From NCBI GenBank assembly GCA_963729815.1, contig CAVSPU010000004.1, forward strand, positions 248,001 through 312,000: 64,000 nt of DNA, read 5' to 3'. The DNA comes from DAHUXN01 sp963729815. GTDB taxonomy: Bacteria > Acidobacteriota > Terriglobia > Acidiferrales > UBA7541. Positions within the stretch are counted from its first letter, which is position 1, and the number at the start of each line of letters is the position of its first letter. Shown in pieces: positions 46,607 to 54,777 of the stretch. A program made the translations under genes and the position numbers. The notes below the pieces were generated by a model. The model saw nothing but the letters and a program-made list of their open reading frames with translations. It was not told where the DNA came from and did not search any database.

Positions 46607-46804
46607 ATGCCGGATTGTACTGCCGAATATCAAGCTCTTTCCGAAATGATTAAAGTGCCTCCGTCGTGGGTCTACGAGCGGACCCGGAAACGAGGTCTAG
46701 AGCGCATCCCCGGCTTTCGCCTTGGCAAGTATTGGCGCTTTATGGAGGGGGACGCGATCGCGTGGCTGGAGCAACAACGAGCCGGAGCGCGCGCCGATGC
46801 TTGA
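46607..46804 (+). CDS. Excisionase-type helix-turn-helix protein
   Basis: 65 aa. EMIKVPPSWVYERTRKRG and IPGFRLGKYWRFMEGDAIAW are the winged-HTH pattern of MerR-like excisionases (HTH_17). AAGG sits directly before the ATG. It lies just ahead of the integrase remnant, as excisionase genes usually do. The N-terminal ten residues look untypical and may be degraded. Confidence 0.65.
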   Translation: MPDCTAEYQALSEMIKVPPSWVYERTRKRGLERIPGFRLGKYWRFMEGDAIAWLEQQRAGARADA

Positions 46805-46817
46805 CGGTGGGACTGCA

Positions 46818-47493
46818 ATGATGACCGACACAGAAAGAAGCGGGCGAGCCAGCGGAAAGGAGATTATGGCTCGACCGCACGATCAAGACGGCACGGTTGT
46901 CGTTCATGGCAAACGCCGAAAGATGTGGGTTCTTCGATGGAGGGAAAGCGTGCTTCAACCGCGCGGGACGCTGCGTTGTATGCAACGCGCCGGAACGCTC
47001 GGAACGGTGACAGAAATCACGAAAAAGAAGGCGGAGAGGATCCTCCAGGACCAAGTGGCAGCGGCAAACCGGGGCCAGCGCAGACCGTAAGCAACAATGA
47101 AACTCGATGACTTCGTGCGAGTGAAATGGCGGCCGAACGCGGAATTGGCTCTGAAGAAAAGCAGCGTGCGACACTACGGCTTCCAACTCGATAGGCATAT
47201 CTCACCAACGCTTGGCTCAAGCTCGCTCTGCGACCTGAGCCGCGCGCAGATTGAGGCGTCTCTCCTGGCATTCCTTCCGGCATATCAACGCGACGTTGCT
47301 TGGCGAAGTGGGCGAGTCTGTGAAAACGGCGCAGGCAATATTCGGCCACCCTGACCTGGAAACGACGCTCAACACGTACATGCATGCAATTCCCGACTCG
47401 CAGCGGCGTGCGGTCGAGCGAGTCGCCGGGGTTTTGTTCCCAGATGTTCTCGAATCGACCCCAGCCCCGAACGAGGCCGGTAGCGTCAACTGA
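46818..47493 (+). pseudogene. Tyrosine integrase, decayed (stop plus internal deletion)
   Basis: Three parts of one integrase in order. First, the N-terminal arm (DGTVVVHGKRRKMWVLRWRE) ends at an in-frame TAA (47088-47090). Second, in the same frame, the core-binding domain (LDDFVRVKWRPNAELALKKS, LGSSSLCDLSRAQIEA). Then, after a junction at about 47250 where most of the catalytic domain is lost and the frame shifts, comes the end with the HxxR box (WHSFRHINATLL), GHPDLETTLNTYMHAI (catalytic Tyr) and DSQRRAVERVAGVLFP. It stops 24 bases before the tRNA-Lys repeat at 47517, the normal place for such an integrase. Confidence 0.8.
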
Positions 47494-47516
47494 CGATGTT
47501 GCTTTCACTTACGGAG

Positions 47517-47562
47517 AAGAAGTGGTGAGCCGCGGAGGACTCGAACCTCCAACCCGCTGATT
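47517..47562 (-). repeat. tRNA-Lys 3'-end direct repeat (att site, left)
   Basis: 46 bases identical to 57539-57584, same orientation. On the minus strand it reads as the 3' part of a tRNA: end of the anticodon stem (AATCAGCGGG), T-arm (GGAGGTTCGAGTCCTCC), acceptor (GCGGCTCA) and CCA. There is no 5' half, so it is not a functional tRNA. A duplicated tRNA 3' end next to an integrase gene marks an attachment site. Confidence 0.85.
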
Positions 47563-47692
47563 TTCCAGAAAATCTATATTATTGGCCCGTTTAGCTTTGT
47601 TCTGTGTCATGGGTGACATTTCTGTGCGGTAGTCGGCAGTAAGCGGACTCTAAACGGACTCAAGTTGTCGGGAGCGCTAGGACACGTATCAC

Positions 47693-48691
47693 TTACGATT
47701 TCGGATCGTGACTTGGGAAATGGGCCGCAAGCAACTCAACTATCTTCGTGTCATCTCGTGTTGGCTTTCGTTTCTCGCGAGCAATCTTCAAAGCAGTTTC
47801 GCCTTCGTTGTTTGCAACTCGCGGGTCGGCGCCCGACGCAAGAAGAAGTTTCGTTGCCTCGAGATCGCCTTCTCTAGCAGCGTACATCAGAGGCGTCCAG
47901 CCTTTGTTGTCTCTTGCATTCACGTCGGCGTGGGCTTTTACCAAAACCTGAATCTTCTCCGTATTTTCGTTCTTAATCGCGTAAACGAGAGCGCCCCAGC
48001 CATCGTTGTCCTTAGCATTCACGTCGGCTCCGTGATGTATTAGCGCTTGGACAATGAGCGCGTCATTGGCTCGCATTAAAGCTGTGGCACCTAAATAGCC
48101 TTTCGCGCTTGGATTGGCTCCCGCTCCCAGCAAATACTCGAATGTACCTTTGTCAGGTGGATGCTTGAACCGAGAAAGCCGCGCCGGAGTGAACAGCTTG
48201 GGGGGATCCGAAGCAGTCAGGATTAGTGCTGTATTGCTGCTGTCGAGTGCTCGCGCGTCTACGTTCATCCCTCCGGAAATGATTCTTCGCACCGTCTCAA
48301 GATCCCATGTCGCAGCTGCGTGCATGAGTTGGTCTAGCTCTGGAATATCTGCCCCGGACCAGCTAACCAGGTACGGCTCACTCGATCCCTGCAAAGAGAG
48401 GTCAAACTGACCTTCTGCTCTTTTTAGCCCAGCCTGATTCAGGATGTTGCGAATTGCACTCTCAGATTGATTTAGCGCAACACGCCGCAAAGCTGGGTCA
48501 GTTTCGGGCTTGCCGGTCTCGTTATCAATGATGCGAACAGATTTAAGACCATCGTTCCATTGGAAGAAGACACGATAACTGCGATTGAGCCACTGGCCAG
48601 ATTTGTGCCGTCCCAGACAGCCCGAAAACCCAGGGCCAATGACAAGGGCGCAAATAACAACTATTCCGCTCAGTCGTAGAGTAGTTCTCAT
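47693..48691 (-). CDS. Ankyrin-repeat lipoprotein
   Basis: 332 aa. The signal peptide ends in GFSGC, a plausible lipobox. About 90 residues of unrecognised sequence follow, then ankyrin repeats from ~residue 115 to the end (IPELDQLMHAAATWDLETVR, LIHHGADVNAKDNDGWGALV, VKAHADVNARDNKGWTPLMY, LLASGADPRVANNEGETAL). A protein-binding scaffold on the periplasmic side of a membrane; partner unknown. Confidence 0.8.
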   Translation of the reverse strand: MRTTLRLSGIVVICALVIGPGFSGCLGRHKSGQWLNRSYRVFFQWNDGLKSVRIIDNETGKPETDPALRRVALNQSESAIRNILNQAGLKRAEGQFDLSLQGSSEPYLVSWSGADIPELDQLMHAAATWDLETVRRIISGGMNVDARALDSSNTALILTASDPPKLFTPARLSRFKHPPDKGTFEYLLGAGANPSAKGYLGATALMRANDALIVQALIHHGADVNAKDNDGWGALVYAIKNENTEKIQVLVKAHADVNARDNKGWTPLMYAAREGDLEATKLLLASGADPRVANNEGETALKIAREKRKPTRDDTKIVELLAAHFPSHDPKS

Positions 48692-48886
48692 GCTCGGTCA
48701 GCCCCAAAACGAAGAGCTCGGTTGACGTAAGGCGTAAAGCTAAGATGCAAAGTCCCTTACATCCACACACTAAACCAGAGTTCAGAATTCGCCCCTCGGC
48801 ATTGTCCGGCCGACAACACAGTTCATCGTGGTCGGCCTTAGAAACACATCTGGCCTGGCGTTTAGCTCAGGGCCGACTCTTCCCCA

Positions 48887-49582
48887 TCAGTCGGTCGAGC
48901 CGCACGGGCCGCCTCCTCCACGAATGGCCCAGAAAATGTCCGGGTTCTCGTGTGCGCTGGCCTTGACCAGGCGCCCATCAGCCAGCACCAAGGTCGCGCC
49001 GAGCATGTTGTCGCAACCGAGGCCGTACTTGCTCATGAGCGGACCGACACCGCCGCCGAGAAGAAACCCTCCAACACCCACGGAAGGACACTGCCCCAGC
49101 ACCGTGGCCACTTCTGCCTTGGCCGTCTCGACCTCGACCGCGCCGCACAACATTCCGCCTCCGAGGCAGGCACGGCTTTTGTCGGCAGCAATGGTCATAC
49201 TGCGGAAGCCGGACATGTCGAGCACGAGACCTCCCTCGCAAGTCGAGTATCCGGCATAGCTGTGGCCTCCGCAGCGGACGGCCAGAGGCAAATGATTGGA
49301 GCTTGCGAACCTAACGGCGGCCTGGATGTCCTGTGGGTCGGCAGGATGCACTACGAGCGCGGGATGCGCGGCAAACTTGGCTGCATAGCCCTTGCGAAGC
49401 TGCTCGTACTGCGGGTCTCCGGGGCGGAAGACTGTTCCGGTGAGTCCACGCGCAAACGCTGTGAGGCTGGCATCGCTCGGCTTCGAGACCGGAAGCGCCG
49501 CGACCTGCTGAGAAAGGCCGGACCTCGCGAATAACGGAAGGGACCAACAAAGGCCCTGCCAGAGGAATGAACGCCGATTCAT
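48887..49582 (-). pseudogene. Truncated duplicate of the FAD-linked oxidase
   Basis: 231 codons; the first ~222 match the full-length oxidase at 51221-52660 with only about five differences. The match then breaks after AIRGGGG and is replaced by PCGSTD and a stop. At DNA level the copied block is 48908-49594, exactly 3,078 bases from 51986-52672. It keeps the Tat signal and FAD-binding half but lacks the substrate and C-terminal domain, so it cannot be an active oxidase. Confidence 0.88.
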
Positions 49583-49614
49583 GGATGCCCCCTTGAAGGA
49601 TGGATTGTCGCACT

Positions 49615-50763
49615 TTACGGTTCGACTTTATACCGCGCGACCATGCCCGCCAGCATGTGGTCGCTGATGTGGCAATGATAGAGCCAGATGCCGGGCGCAT
49701 CTGGGACCATGTCCGCAGTGATCATTTGCGCCGACAGAACCGACACAACGTCCGTGCGCTGGCCGCCCACCAGCACCGTGTTGCCGTGCCAATGCGGCGT
49801 GTGCGCGTTGTTAAAGTCGCCCAGCGTCGCCACGTACCATCGCACGTGTTGGCCCTGCTTCATCGCCATCACCGGCATATTTCCAAAGATGTAGCCGTTG
49901 ATCGACCATTTGAAGTTGGTGTCCACAAAGCCCGTCCCGACGACGGGCGTCACCATGCCGTCGGCGGTGACGGGCCGGAACTCGGTTCGGTCCACGCCCT
50001 TGGGATCGGTGCAGTGAGCGCGGATGTTTTCTTCCAGGTACCAGCTCTCGTTTTCATTGATGGCGATGAACATGGTGACGAACTCGCGATCCACGTCCTT
50101 CGGCCGGCCGTCAGGGAGAGCCATGCCGCGCCGCGTCACGATGATGCCCCCGAAGAGGCCCGAAGCTACGTCACGGAGCTCGTCTGTGTGCGAGTGGTAG
50201 AGCCAGAAGACCGAGCTCGGGTCGTTCGGTCCCGGCCCAGCCCGCTCCGGTATCTGCCACACGTAAGTGTGGGTTGCACCCGGAGGCACGCCGCCGTCCT
50301 CCTTGTCCGCGCCTGAAGTGCCGTCGTTGTAATCGGCGCCCTCGGAGTCCTTCTCGTAAAAGACTCCATGCGGATGCATGCTAAACGGGTGTGTCGCATT
50401 GTTCTTGAAAACCACCTTGATGGTGTCGCCCACTTCTCCGCGCAAAATCGGTCCCACCAAGCCGAGATATTGATCTTCCGGAGCGCGCGGTTTCAGCGTC
50501 GAGAATGAAGCGTCGGTATATTCACGGTAGATCGCCTTCTTGTACACGCGGCCGATGCGATGCGCTCCCGATTCAACGTAGGGTTTTTCCACTTCGTCGA
50601 AGGGGTGTCCCATCGCTTCATCACGGCCCGACGGCGCATAATCCCAATTCACTTCGTCGGCGGCCACGTAGTAGGTGCGGACCTTCCCCGGTGCGGATTG
50701 CGCTTGCACGACGCACGCGAAGAATCCAAGAAGCCCGACTAACACGAGTATGGATTTCTTCAT
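49615..50763 (-). CDS. Multicopper oxidase, exported
   Basis: 382 aa. Signal peptide (ILVLVGLLGFFACVVQAQ). Cupredoxin copper motifs: HPFSMHPHG, FWLYHSHTDE, AHTPHWHGN, and the C-terminal WLYHCHISDHMLAGM, which carries the type-1 Cys, two His and axial Met plus type-3 His. So all four copper-site segments are present in a protein shorter than typical laccases (~500), as in two-domain or ceruloplasmin-like oxidases. It probably oxidises phenolics or metal ions in the periplasm. The truncated oxidase copy begins 32 bases after its stop. Confidence 0.9.
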   Translation of the reverse strand: MKKSILVLVGLLGFFACVVQAQSAPGKVRTYYVAADEVNWDYAPSGRDEAMGHPFDEVEKPYVESGAHRIGRVYKKAIYREYTDASFSTLKPRAPEDQYLGLVGPILRGEVGDTIKVVFKNNATHPFSMHPHGVFYEKDSEGADYNDGTSGADKEDGGVPPGATHTYVWQIPERAGPGPNDPSSVFWLYHSHTDELRDVASGLFGGIIVTRRGMALPDGRPKDVDREFVTMFIAINENESWYLEENIRAHCTDPKGVDRTEFRPVTADGMVTPVVGTGFVDTNFKWSINGYIFGNMPVMAMKQGQHVRWYVATLGDFNNAHTPHWHGNTVLVGGQRTDVVSVLSAQMITADMVPDAPGIWLYHCHISDHMLAGMVARYKVEP

Positions 50764-50815
50764 GATTTGGGTTCCTCCACAAAAGTCAGTTCGCGGAAAC
50801 GTTCAATGCCTCGGG

Positions 50816-51139
50816 TCACGTCAGCAGCCAGGTCGCAAAGCGCGTCCAAACATGCGTAGAGCCAAGCAAAAAACTCAATGGCTGCGACGCGACGATCAGC
50901 AGCACCCCCCAACCAAACGCGGGATGAAGTCTCCGGTTCTTGACGGTGTCGAAAGCCACGGGTGCCAGCACGCACAGGTCGATCAGAACGAAACCCACCA
51001 AAGCGTTCGCCTCGATGAACCGCAGAGGAATGCGCACGATGGCAGGCATCAGGATGCTGACGGAGGCGAGCAGCATCAATCGCTTGTGGAAGTCGCTGCG
51101 GCGGCGAAACGGGAGTCTTCGGCATTGAGTTACTCTCAT
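50816..51139 (-). pseudogene. Membrane protein fragment (C-terminal part)
   Basis: 107 codons with FRRRSDFHKRLMLLASVSIL, FVLIDLCVLAPVAFDTVKNR, RLHPAFGWGVLLIVASQPLS: two or three helices and a cytoplasmic RRRxDxHKRLM loop typical of the C-terminal half of a ~220-250 residue membrane protein family of unknown function. The N-terminal half is missing and the FAD oxidase gene ends 81 bases upstream, so it looks truncated. Confidence 0.5.
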
Positions 51140-51220
51140 CGGAATAACTCTTCAGTGCGCAACCAACGAATGGCAGGACCGCCGCCGATGACCATTCACG
51201 ATGACGGCTTTGGCGAGCGG

Positions 51221-52660
51221 TCATGCGGGCCGTATGTTCTGGTTGAGAGAGAACAGGTTGTGGCGATCGTAGCGCGCTTTGATGTGCTGGAGCCGCGCAT
51301 AATTCGCGCCATAGGCGCGCCGCACGCTGTTCTCTCCCTCCCGCTCCATGACGTTCACGTAGTTGCCGTCTTCGTCCACAGGCAGTTTCGTTTTCAGTGT
51401 CTCAATCCACTCCCTGGCAGCTCGCTGGCCACCGGGCGGTTTCCAATAGGCTGCGATGTCGCAGCCTATACCATCCCTGCGCAGTGGAAATGCCGTAGCA
51501 GTTACCGGCACCCGCGTCACTGCGCCGTGAAGATGAAGGAGGAAGCAATTGACAGGGAGCCGCGCGCTCGAGAATGCCTTGGCGAGAATTTCGATTCGGC
51601 GATCATCCAGCTCTTCGAAAAAGCCGCTGAAATGTTCCTCATAACTTGGTGGAATATATGCTGGTACCATCTGCTCAAGCTCGAGATACGGTCTTAACTG
51701 GACTGTGTCGTGCACGATTGTCGCGTGATGACGAATGGACGCCAGCGCACTCTCTCCCGCGCTCTGTTCACCGATATAGCACGCCTGAATGTCGATTTGC
51801 GGCTTCTGATTGGGTTCGGCGGAGACCAGGGCAATCAGAGTTAGCCCGTCCGGCGCTGAAGAAACAAGCTTTCGGAACGCCTGCAAAAACTTGCGTGGGT
51901 CCGCTGATTCAAGCGTGATATGCCCCGCAAATACCTTCGAAACTGGATGCAGTGCCACCTCGAACTCGGTGACGATCCCAAAGTTGCCGCCTCCTCCGCG
52001 AATGGCCCAGAAAAGGTCCGGGTTCTCGTGCGCGCTGGCCTTGACCAGGCGCCCATCAGCCAGCACCAAGGTCGCGCCGAGCATGTTGTCGCAGCCGAGG
52101 CCGTACTTGCTCATGAGGGGACCGACACCGCCGCCGAGAAGAAACCCTCCTACACCCACGGAAGGACACTGCCCCAGCACCGCGGCGACTTCTGCCTTGG
52201 CCGTCTCGATCTCGACCGCGCCGCACAACATTCCGCCTCCGAGGCTGGCACAGCTTTTGTCGGCAGCAATGGTCATACTGCGGAAGCCGGACATGTCGAG
52301 CACGAGACCTCCCTCGCAAGTCGAGTATCCGGCATAGCTGTGGCCTCCGCAGCGGACGGCGAGAGGCAAATGATTGGAGCTTGCGAACCTAACGGCGGCC
52401 TGGATGTCCTGTGGGTCGGCAGGATGCACTACGAGCGCGGGATGCGCGGCAAACTTGGCTGCATAGCCCTTGCGAAGCTGCTCGTACTGCGGGTCTCCGG
52501 GGCGGAAGACTGTTCCGGTGAGTCCACGCGCAAACGCTGTGAGGCTGGCATCGCTCGGCTTCGAGACCGGAAGCGCCGCGACCTGCTGAGAAAGGCCGGA
52601 CCTCGCGAATAACGGAAGGGACCAACAAAGGCCCTGCCAGAGGAATGAACGCCGATTCAT
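51221..52660 (-). CDS. Tat-exported FAD-linked oxidase (berberine-bridge-enzyme type)
   Basis: 479 aa. A twin-arginine signal (NRRSFLWQGLCWSLPLFA) is followed by a PCMH-type FAD domain: VVHPADPQDIQAAVRFA, RCGGHSYAGYS (His for covalent FAD) and GQCPSVGVGGFLLGGGVGPL (Cys for the second flavin bond). A substrate domain follows, then a BBE C-terminal motif (YANVMEREGENSVRRAYGAN-like region; ARLQHIKARYDRHNLFSLNQ). Such enzymes oxidise sugars, alcohols or aromatic compounds with oxygen. The first 687 bases including the start are copied at 48908-49594. Confidence 0.9.
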   Translation of the reverse strand: MNRRSFLWQGLCWSLPLFARSGLSQQVAALPVSKPSDASLTAFARGLTGTVFRPGDPQYEQLRKGYAAKFAAHPALVVHPADPQDIQAAVRFASSNHLPLAVRCGGHSYAGYSTCEGGLVLDMSGFRSMTIAADKSCASLGGGMLCGAVEIETAKAEVAAVLGQCPSVGVGGFLLGGGVGPLMSKYGLGCDNMLGATLVLADGRLVKASAHENPDLFWAIRGGGGNFGIVTEFEVALHPVSKVFAGHITLESADPRKFLQAFRKLVSSAPDGLTLIALVSAEPNQKPQIDIQACYIGEQSAGESALASIRHHATIVHDTVQLRPYLELEQMVPAYIPPSYEEHFSGFFEELDDRRIEILAKAFSSARLPVNCFLLHLHGAVTRVPVTATAFPLRRDGIGCDIAAYWKPPGGQRAAREWIETLKTKLPVDEDGNYVNVMEREGENSVRRAYGANYARLQHIKARYDRHNLFSLNQNIRPA

Positions 52661-52771
52661 GGATGCCCCCTTCCAATGATGGATCGGGAAACAAAGTGCC
52701 CGACAAGAGTGTTGGACAGTTCAGCAGCAAGGATGAGAGCCAGCCCCCTCGTCGCGCCCCTAGTAATTAGT

Positions 52772-53209
52772 TCATTTCGCAAGGAAATAGCTCAGGTCTG
52801 GCCGAAACTGGACCACTTCCTCGGTAAAGTGACCGCCGATTAGAGCCGAGATTTCATTCAGAATGCTATTCGCCTCGTCATTCCCGAAAGCATTCTTTAG
52901 GATTTCATCCGGCTCCGGACTGCCGAAATCGGCAGAGCGATCGTGCCCGATTGCGGCGACCTGAAAAACGGCGCGCCCCTGCGAATCGTTGTTGGAGGCG
53001 TACCAGGCAGCCATCTGCGTGAGTCCTTCCTCAAACTGCTTCTCGGCCCCCGGTTTCGGCGTCATTTCCGTGACCAAGGTGAGGTTCCCCGGCTCTTGCT
53101 GCCCCGAAGGAGGGAATAACACCGAGTATACCGACCGCAAAGACGAGAGGCTAGGCCGGAAAGCTTCATAAATCCTCCTAAAGCGAATTTTTAGAAATGG
53201 GAATGACAC
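52772..53209 (-). CDS. Hypothetical protein
   Basis: 145 aa at most. The central part (LTLVTEMTPKPGAEKQFEEG, AVFQVAAIGHDRSADFGSPE) has the look of a dimeric alpha/beta-barrel (ABM/NIPSNAP-like) protein, but this is weak. The N-terminal ~40 basic and aromatic residues may not be translated. The start is unsettled and I do not recognise the family. Confidence 0.5.
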   Translation of the reverse strand: MSFPFLKIRFRRIYEAFRPSLSSLRSVYSVLFPPSGQQEPGNLTLVTEMTPKPGAEKQFEEGLTQMAAWYASNNDSQGRAVFQVAAIGHDRSADFGSPEPDEILKNAFGNDEANSILNEISALIGGHFTEEVVQFRPDLSYFLAK

Positions 53210-53248
53210 AAATGAACACCGTACTCGATTTGGAATCCTTGAATCTTT

Positions 53249-53761
53249 TTACTGAGTCACTAGATAACCGGAAATTGAAATCTGGCACCCCGTGCGAACT
53301 CCGCCTGTCCCAACAAAGACTGGTGTTCCAGCGTCTGCATAGAACCGCACGCTCTGAGCAGGCAAGCTAAAGCCAGCCCCGTCCGCAACCCCCAAAAAAA
53401 TAAAAGGGACTCCTCCGCTGGTCGAGAGAACCACTGTTCCGGGGCCGCCAGAATTGCAGCCGCCACTCAACTCCTCGATCACGAGTTCCTTTACAGGTGC
53501 GCCAGTCGTTGTCGTGTTGGGGACAAAAAGCTGGCCTTGCATCTGACCGCCACCTGCAAATAACGGAAATATCCCTTGAAAGGCTTGCCGCGCCGGATTG
53601 TCGACGTCGCGATTCGGCACGGGATTCGCCGATGTATTTGCCACTGTGACGAGCGCCGAGACCAGAGCATGCACGGTCTTTGGCGCGACCAAGGTCATTA
53701 CCGAAGCTACGAATAGAACTCCTGCGATACCTGCTCCCGCTTTGTAGAGCCATTCCTTCAT
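53249..53761 (-). CDS. Hypothetical secreted protein
   Basis: 170 aa with an N-terminal membrane/signal segment (AGIAGVLFVASVMTLVAPKTVHA) and a Gly/Val/Thr-rich beta-type mature region containing two Cys (SGGCNSGG, RTGCQISISG). No known domain. It lies 75 bases downstream of the PEP-CTERM gene and may share its transcript. Confidence 0.6.
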   Translation of the reverse strand: MKEWLYKAGAGIAGVLFVASVMTLVAPKTVHALVSALVTVANTSANPVPNRDVDNPARQAFQGIFPLFAGGGQMQGQLFVPNTTTTGAPVKELVIEELSGGCNSGGPGTVVLSTSGGVPFIFLGVADGAGFSLPAQSVRFYADAGTPVFVGTGGVRTGCQISISGYLVTQ

Positions 53762-53836
53762 TTTGTTTCTCCTCTGCGATTGAATTCCCTCAGGCGTGCT
53801 GAACCAAAATTGTCTTTGTCTTCGAAATTGCCGCCG

Positions 53837-54553
53837 CTAATTCTGCCGTGGCAATTTGCGACGCTGCCACCAACCCACGCCTAACAGTCCTGTGCCGAGC
53901 AGCAACAGTGATGCTGGCTCGGGCGTCGGCGCGGTGCTGCCGTTGCCTATGGTTAAGTCGAAAGCCCAATTCGCTGTATCGGTAAGGCACACGGGATTCC
54001 CGCTCGCGTCCACTCCGTTACAGGTCTGGAACAAGCCGCCGGTGAAGTCCGTGAAGCCTTCGCCGAGCGTGCCGTTGTCGAAGACCGCGCTCGCAATGTT
54101 GGCGCCATCGGACAGAATCAGAGTGTATGTTTCAGGCAGCAGCGAGAGCGACATCGTAATGTCTCCGCAGACCGCTCCGCCAATGTCAACCGATCCCGCC
54201 GGAGGGCAGCCGGCGAAGCTGGCAAAATTGCTAAGGACATCCGACGTACCGAAAGGATTGCCAATCCCGTCCGTGAGAATCGTTGCGCCGGACCCTGTGC
54301 CGGAGAAAAGACCGATAAAGGGATCGAAGCCCCCGGCAGAAATCGTTTGCCCGGCTGCGTTGACGCCGCCGCCGAAGCCCCAGGTTTGCACTGTGACCAT
54401 TTGGCTGCCCGCGCCTCCGACCGTGAACACCAGCGAAAACACGTCCGTCGAACTCGACAGCGTGCCTGTGTAAGAAACCGCGTTCGCTGAGGCGCCATGC
54501 GCCGCAGCCAAACTCAGAAACAGCAGAACCGCCATTGATTTCAAGAAGCGCAT
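53837..54553 (-). CDS. PEP-CTERM protein (DVUA0089-like)
   Basis: 238 aa. Signal peptide (MAVLLFLSLAAAHGASA), then a beta-rich body with TSSSTDVFSLVFTVGG-type strands and FDPFIGLFSGTG, as in the DVUA0089 extracellular family. C-terminal sorting signal TAPTPEPASLLLLGTGLLGVGWWQRRKL. Exported and probably exosortase-processed. Confidence 0.82.
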   Translation of the reverse strand: MRFLKSMAVLLFLSLAAAHGASANAVSYTGTLSSSTDVFSLVFTVGGAGSQMVTVQTWGFGGGVNAAGQTISAGGFDPFIGLFSGTGSGATILTDGIGNPFGTSDVLSNFASFAGCPPAGSVDIGGAVCGDITMSLSLLPETYTLILSDGANIASAVFDNGTLGEGFTDFTGGLFQTCNGVDASGNPVCLTDTANWAFDLTIGNGSTAPTPEPASLLLLGTGLLGVGWWQRRKLPRQN

Positions 54554-54777
54554 CGCTCTTGGACCTCCACTCGGACAGAGTCCCGAAAAAAAACGTCATT
54601 GGTTTTTCGGCAGAGCGACGGTGATGCAGATCGCGCGGGGAGTCAAAGAAACTCGTCTTAAAGTCTATGTAAACAACTAAACGGTTTATTTGAAGGACAT
54701 TACAGGGATATCTAAACTCGTTTCACAACGCACCGATCATGGTAAACTCCGTCGAAGCTGACTTGTAGAGCCATCCC

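Noticed and set aside
48950..49534. Plus-strand frames of ~190-230 codons here and at 51920-52612
   Set aside because: They are antisense to the two FAD oxidase copies and resemble each other only because the DNA is duplicated.
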